NCBI RefSeq assembly: GCF_039539965.1
Contig: NZ_BAABED010000001.1
Span: forward strand, 124,001-188,000
From: Arthrobacter methylotrophus
Lineage (GTDB): Bacteria; Actinomycetota; Actinomycetes; Actinomycetales; Micrococcaceae
Length of the DNA: 64,000 nt
Reading direction: 5' to 3'
In this document: positions 63,492-64,000 of the stretch, piece after piece
How the letters are laid out: every line of letters begins with the position of its first letter
Numbering within the stretch: position 1 is the stretch's first letter
The notes under the pieces: generated by a model
Told to the model about the DNA's origin: nothing
Databases searched by the model: none
What the model saw: only the letters and a program-made list of their open reading frames with translations
Position numbers and translations under genes: made by a program

Positions 63492-64000
63492 CTATTTGGG
63501 GTTTTCCACCATGTGGAGGACTTCTTCGAACACGGCGGAGCGGGCGCGTTCGACGTCGGGAGAATCTGCAGTCACCGCGGCGTGCAGCGCGGACATCACC
63601 AGCATCTGGACGATGTTGCCAATCGGCAGCTGGTCATTCCACGAATGGAATTCCGCCCCCGCCACGAGTGTGTGGGTCGAGAGATCGGCAAGCTCGGATT
63701 TCGCGTAGCTGGTCACCCCGATCAGCGTGGCCTTGCGTTCGGCCGCGATCCGCGCCGAACCAATCGTGAAGGAGTTCATTCCGCTGTCGCTCACGGCGAT
63801 GCAGACATCGCCCGCTGAGAGGAGCTTGGCGGAGATGTGCTGCGAAACAATGTCGGATGGCGCCTCGCATTGCACTCCGGTGGACAGGAATCGCAGGGCA
63901 AGCGATTGTGCGGGAGCGAGGGACGCTCCGTTGGCCACCACCAGCAGTCGCCCGCCCTGGCGTATCGCCTTCACAGCGGCGTCGAAGGCCTCGAAGTCCA
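63492..64000 (-). CDS. MurR/RpiR-family regulator, C-terminal SIS part (cut by window edge)
   Basis: The visible part is 169 residues, open at the window edge. It shows a SIS sugar-phosphate binding fold: GRLLVVANGASLAPAQSLALRF, GDVCIAVSDSGMNSFTIGSARIA and ATLIGVTSYAKSELADLS, ending in VFEEVLHMVENPK. The N-terminal HTH lies outside. It is on the same strand as the transporter operon, 160 bp upstream of it, and probably senses the imported sugar phosphate. Confidence 0.85.
   Translation of the reverse strand, partial: DFEAFDAAVKAIRQGGRLLVVANGASLAPAQSLALRFLSTGVQCEAPSDIVSQHISAKLLSAGDVCIAVSDSGMNSFTIGSARIAAERKATLIGVTSYAKSELADLSTHTLVAGAEFHSWNDQLPIGNIVQMLVMSALHAAVTADSPDVERARSAVFEEVLHMVENPK

Overview
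The window looks like chromosomal DNA from a high-GC actinobacterium of the Micrococcales, most likely Arthrobacter, Paenarthrobacter or Pseudarthrobacter. This rests on high GC with many GTG and TTG starts, small actinobacterial families (DUF3073, DUF4031/HD, septum-formation family, DUF6221, DUF3311 with an MctP-type symporter), and a purine/allantoin catabolism block of the kind seen in Arthrobacter. The genus is an inference. No rRNA, tRNA, CRISPR array, prophage or insertion sequence was recognised.

Layout: 1-2441 is a MacAB-like efflux operon with its own lipoprotein. 2768-8133 holds small enzymes and clpB; clpB has a perfect 15-bp-arm inverted repeat matching a HAIR (HspR) operator in front of it. 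8149-15133 holds housekeeping and regulatory genes, including a probably leaderless ArsR regulator next to an AHSA1-TIGR03086 fusion, and purF-purM. 15259-26461 is uric acid/allantoin and glyoxylate catabolism (uraH, uraD, pucG, allB, glxK, gcl, garR, hyi), with a patatin-like gene, bcp and a winged-helix regulator. Together these carry 5-hydroxyisourate through allantoin and glyoxylate to glycerate. A uricase is not in the window; an AllC-like M20 enzyme lies far away, next to hutF.

29454-39784 is the most striking region: a single-strand RiPP operon of the daptide type. It encodes an RRE-like protein (MpaC-like), a class III aminotransferase (MpaD-like), an iron-ADH-fold dehydrogenase (MpaB-like), three precursor peptides of 47, 41 and 45 residues that all end in Thr, a methyltransferase (MpaM-like), a YcaO-fold protein, an M50 intramembrane metalloprotease (MpaP-like), an ABC exporter with two permeases, and a small membrane protein. 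The known chemistry converts the C-terminal Thr to dimethyl-1,2-propanediamine. The YcaO gene is locked between the methyltransferase and protease genes by 4-nt overlaps and is not part of the daptide core set I know, so the product may be a daptide with a further backbone modification. A second ABC block (40040-42882) follows; it includes a relic of a duplicated ATPase gene.

43040-56774 holds an MctP/DUF3311 carboxylate symporter pair, a membrane molybdopterin oxidoreductase, a HipBA toxin-antitoxin module with three operator copies, an ammonium transporter with a GlnR-like box upstream, a serine hydrolase, and an AllC-like/HutF pair. 56940-64000 is a UgpBAEC-like sugar/phosphodiester ABC uptake operon that also encodes a metallophosphoesterase and a dual-specificity-type phosphatase. 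It is probably controlled by the adjacent RpiR-type regulator through a double inverted repeat at 63345-63381.

Two families of intergenic palindromic elements are visible. One is a 66-bp hairpin (15176 and 25572) with compensatory base changes between copies. The other is a GACGCTCGCTC element at four loci, whose units are always 32 bp apart and partly arranged as inverted pairs around a perfect palindrome.
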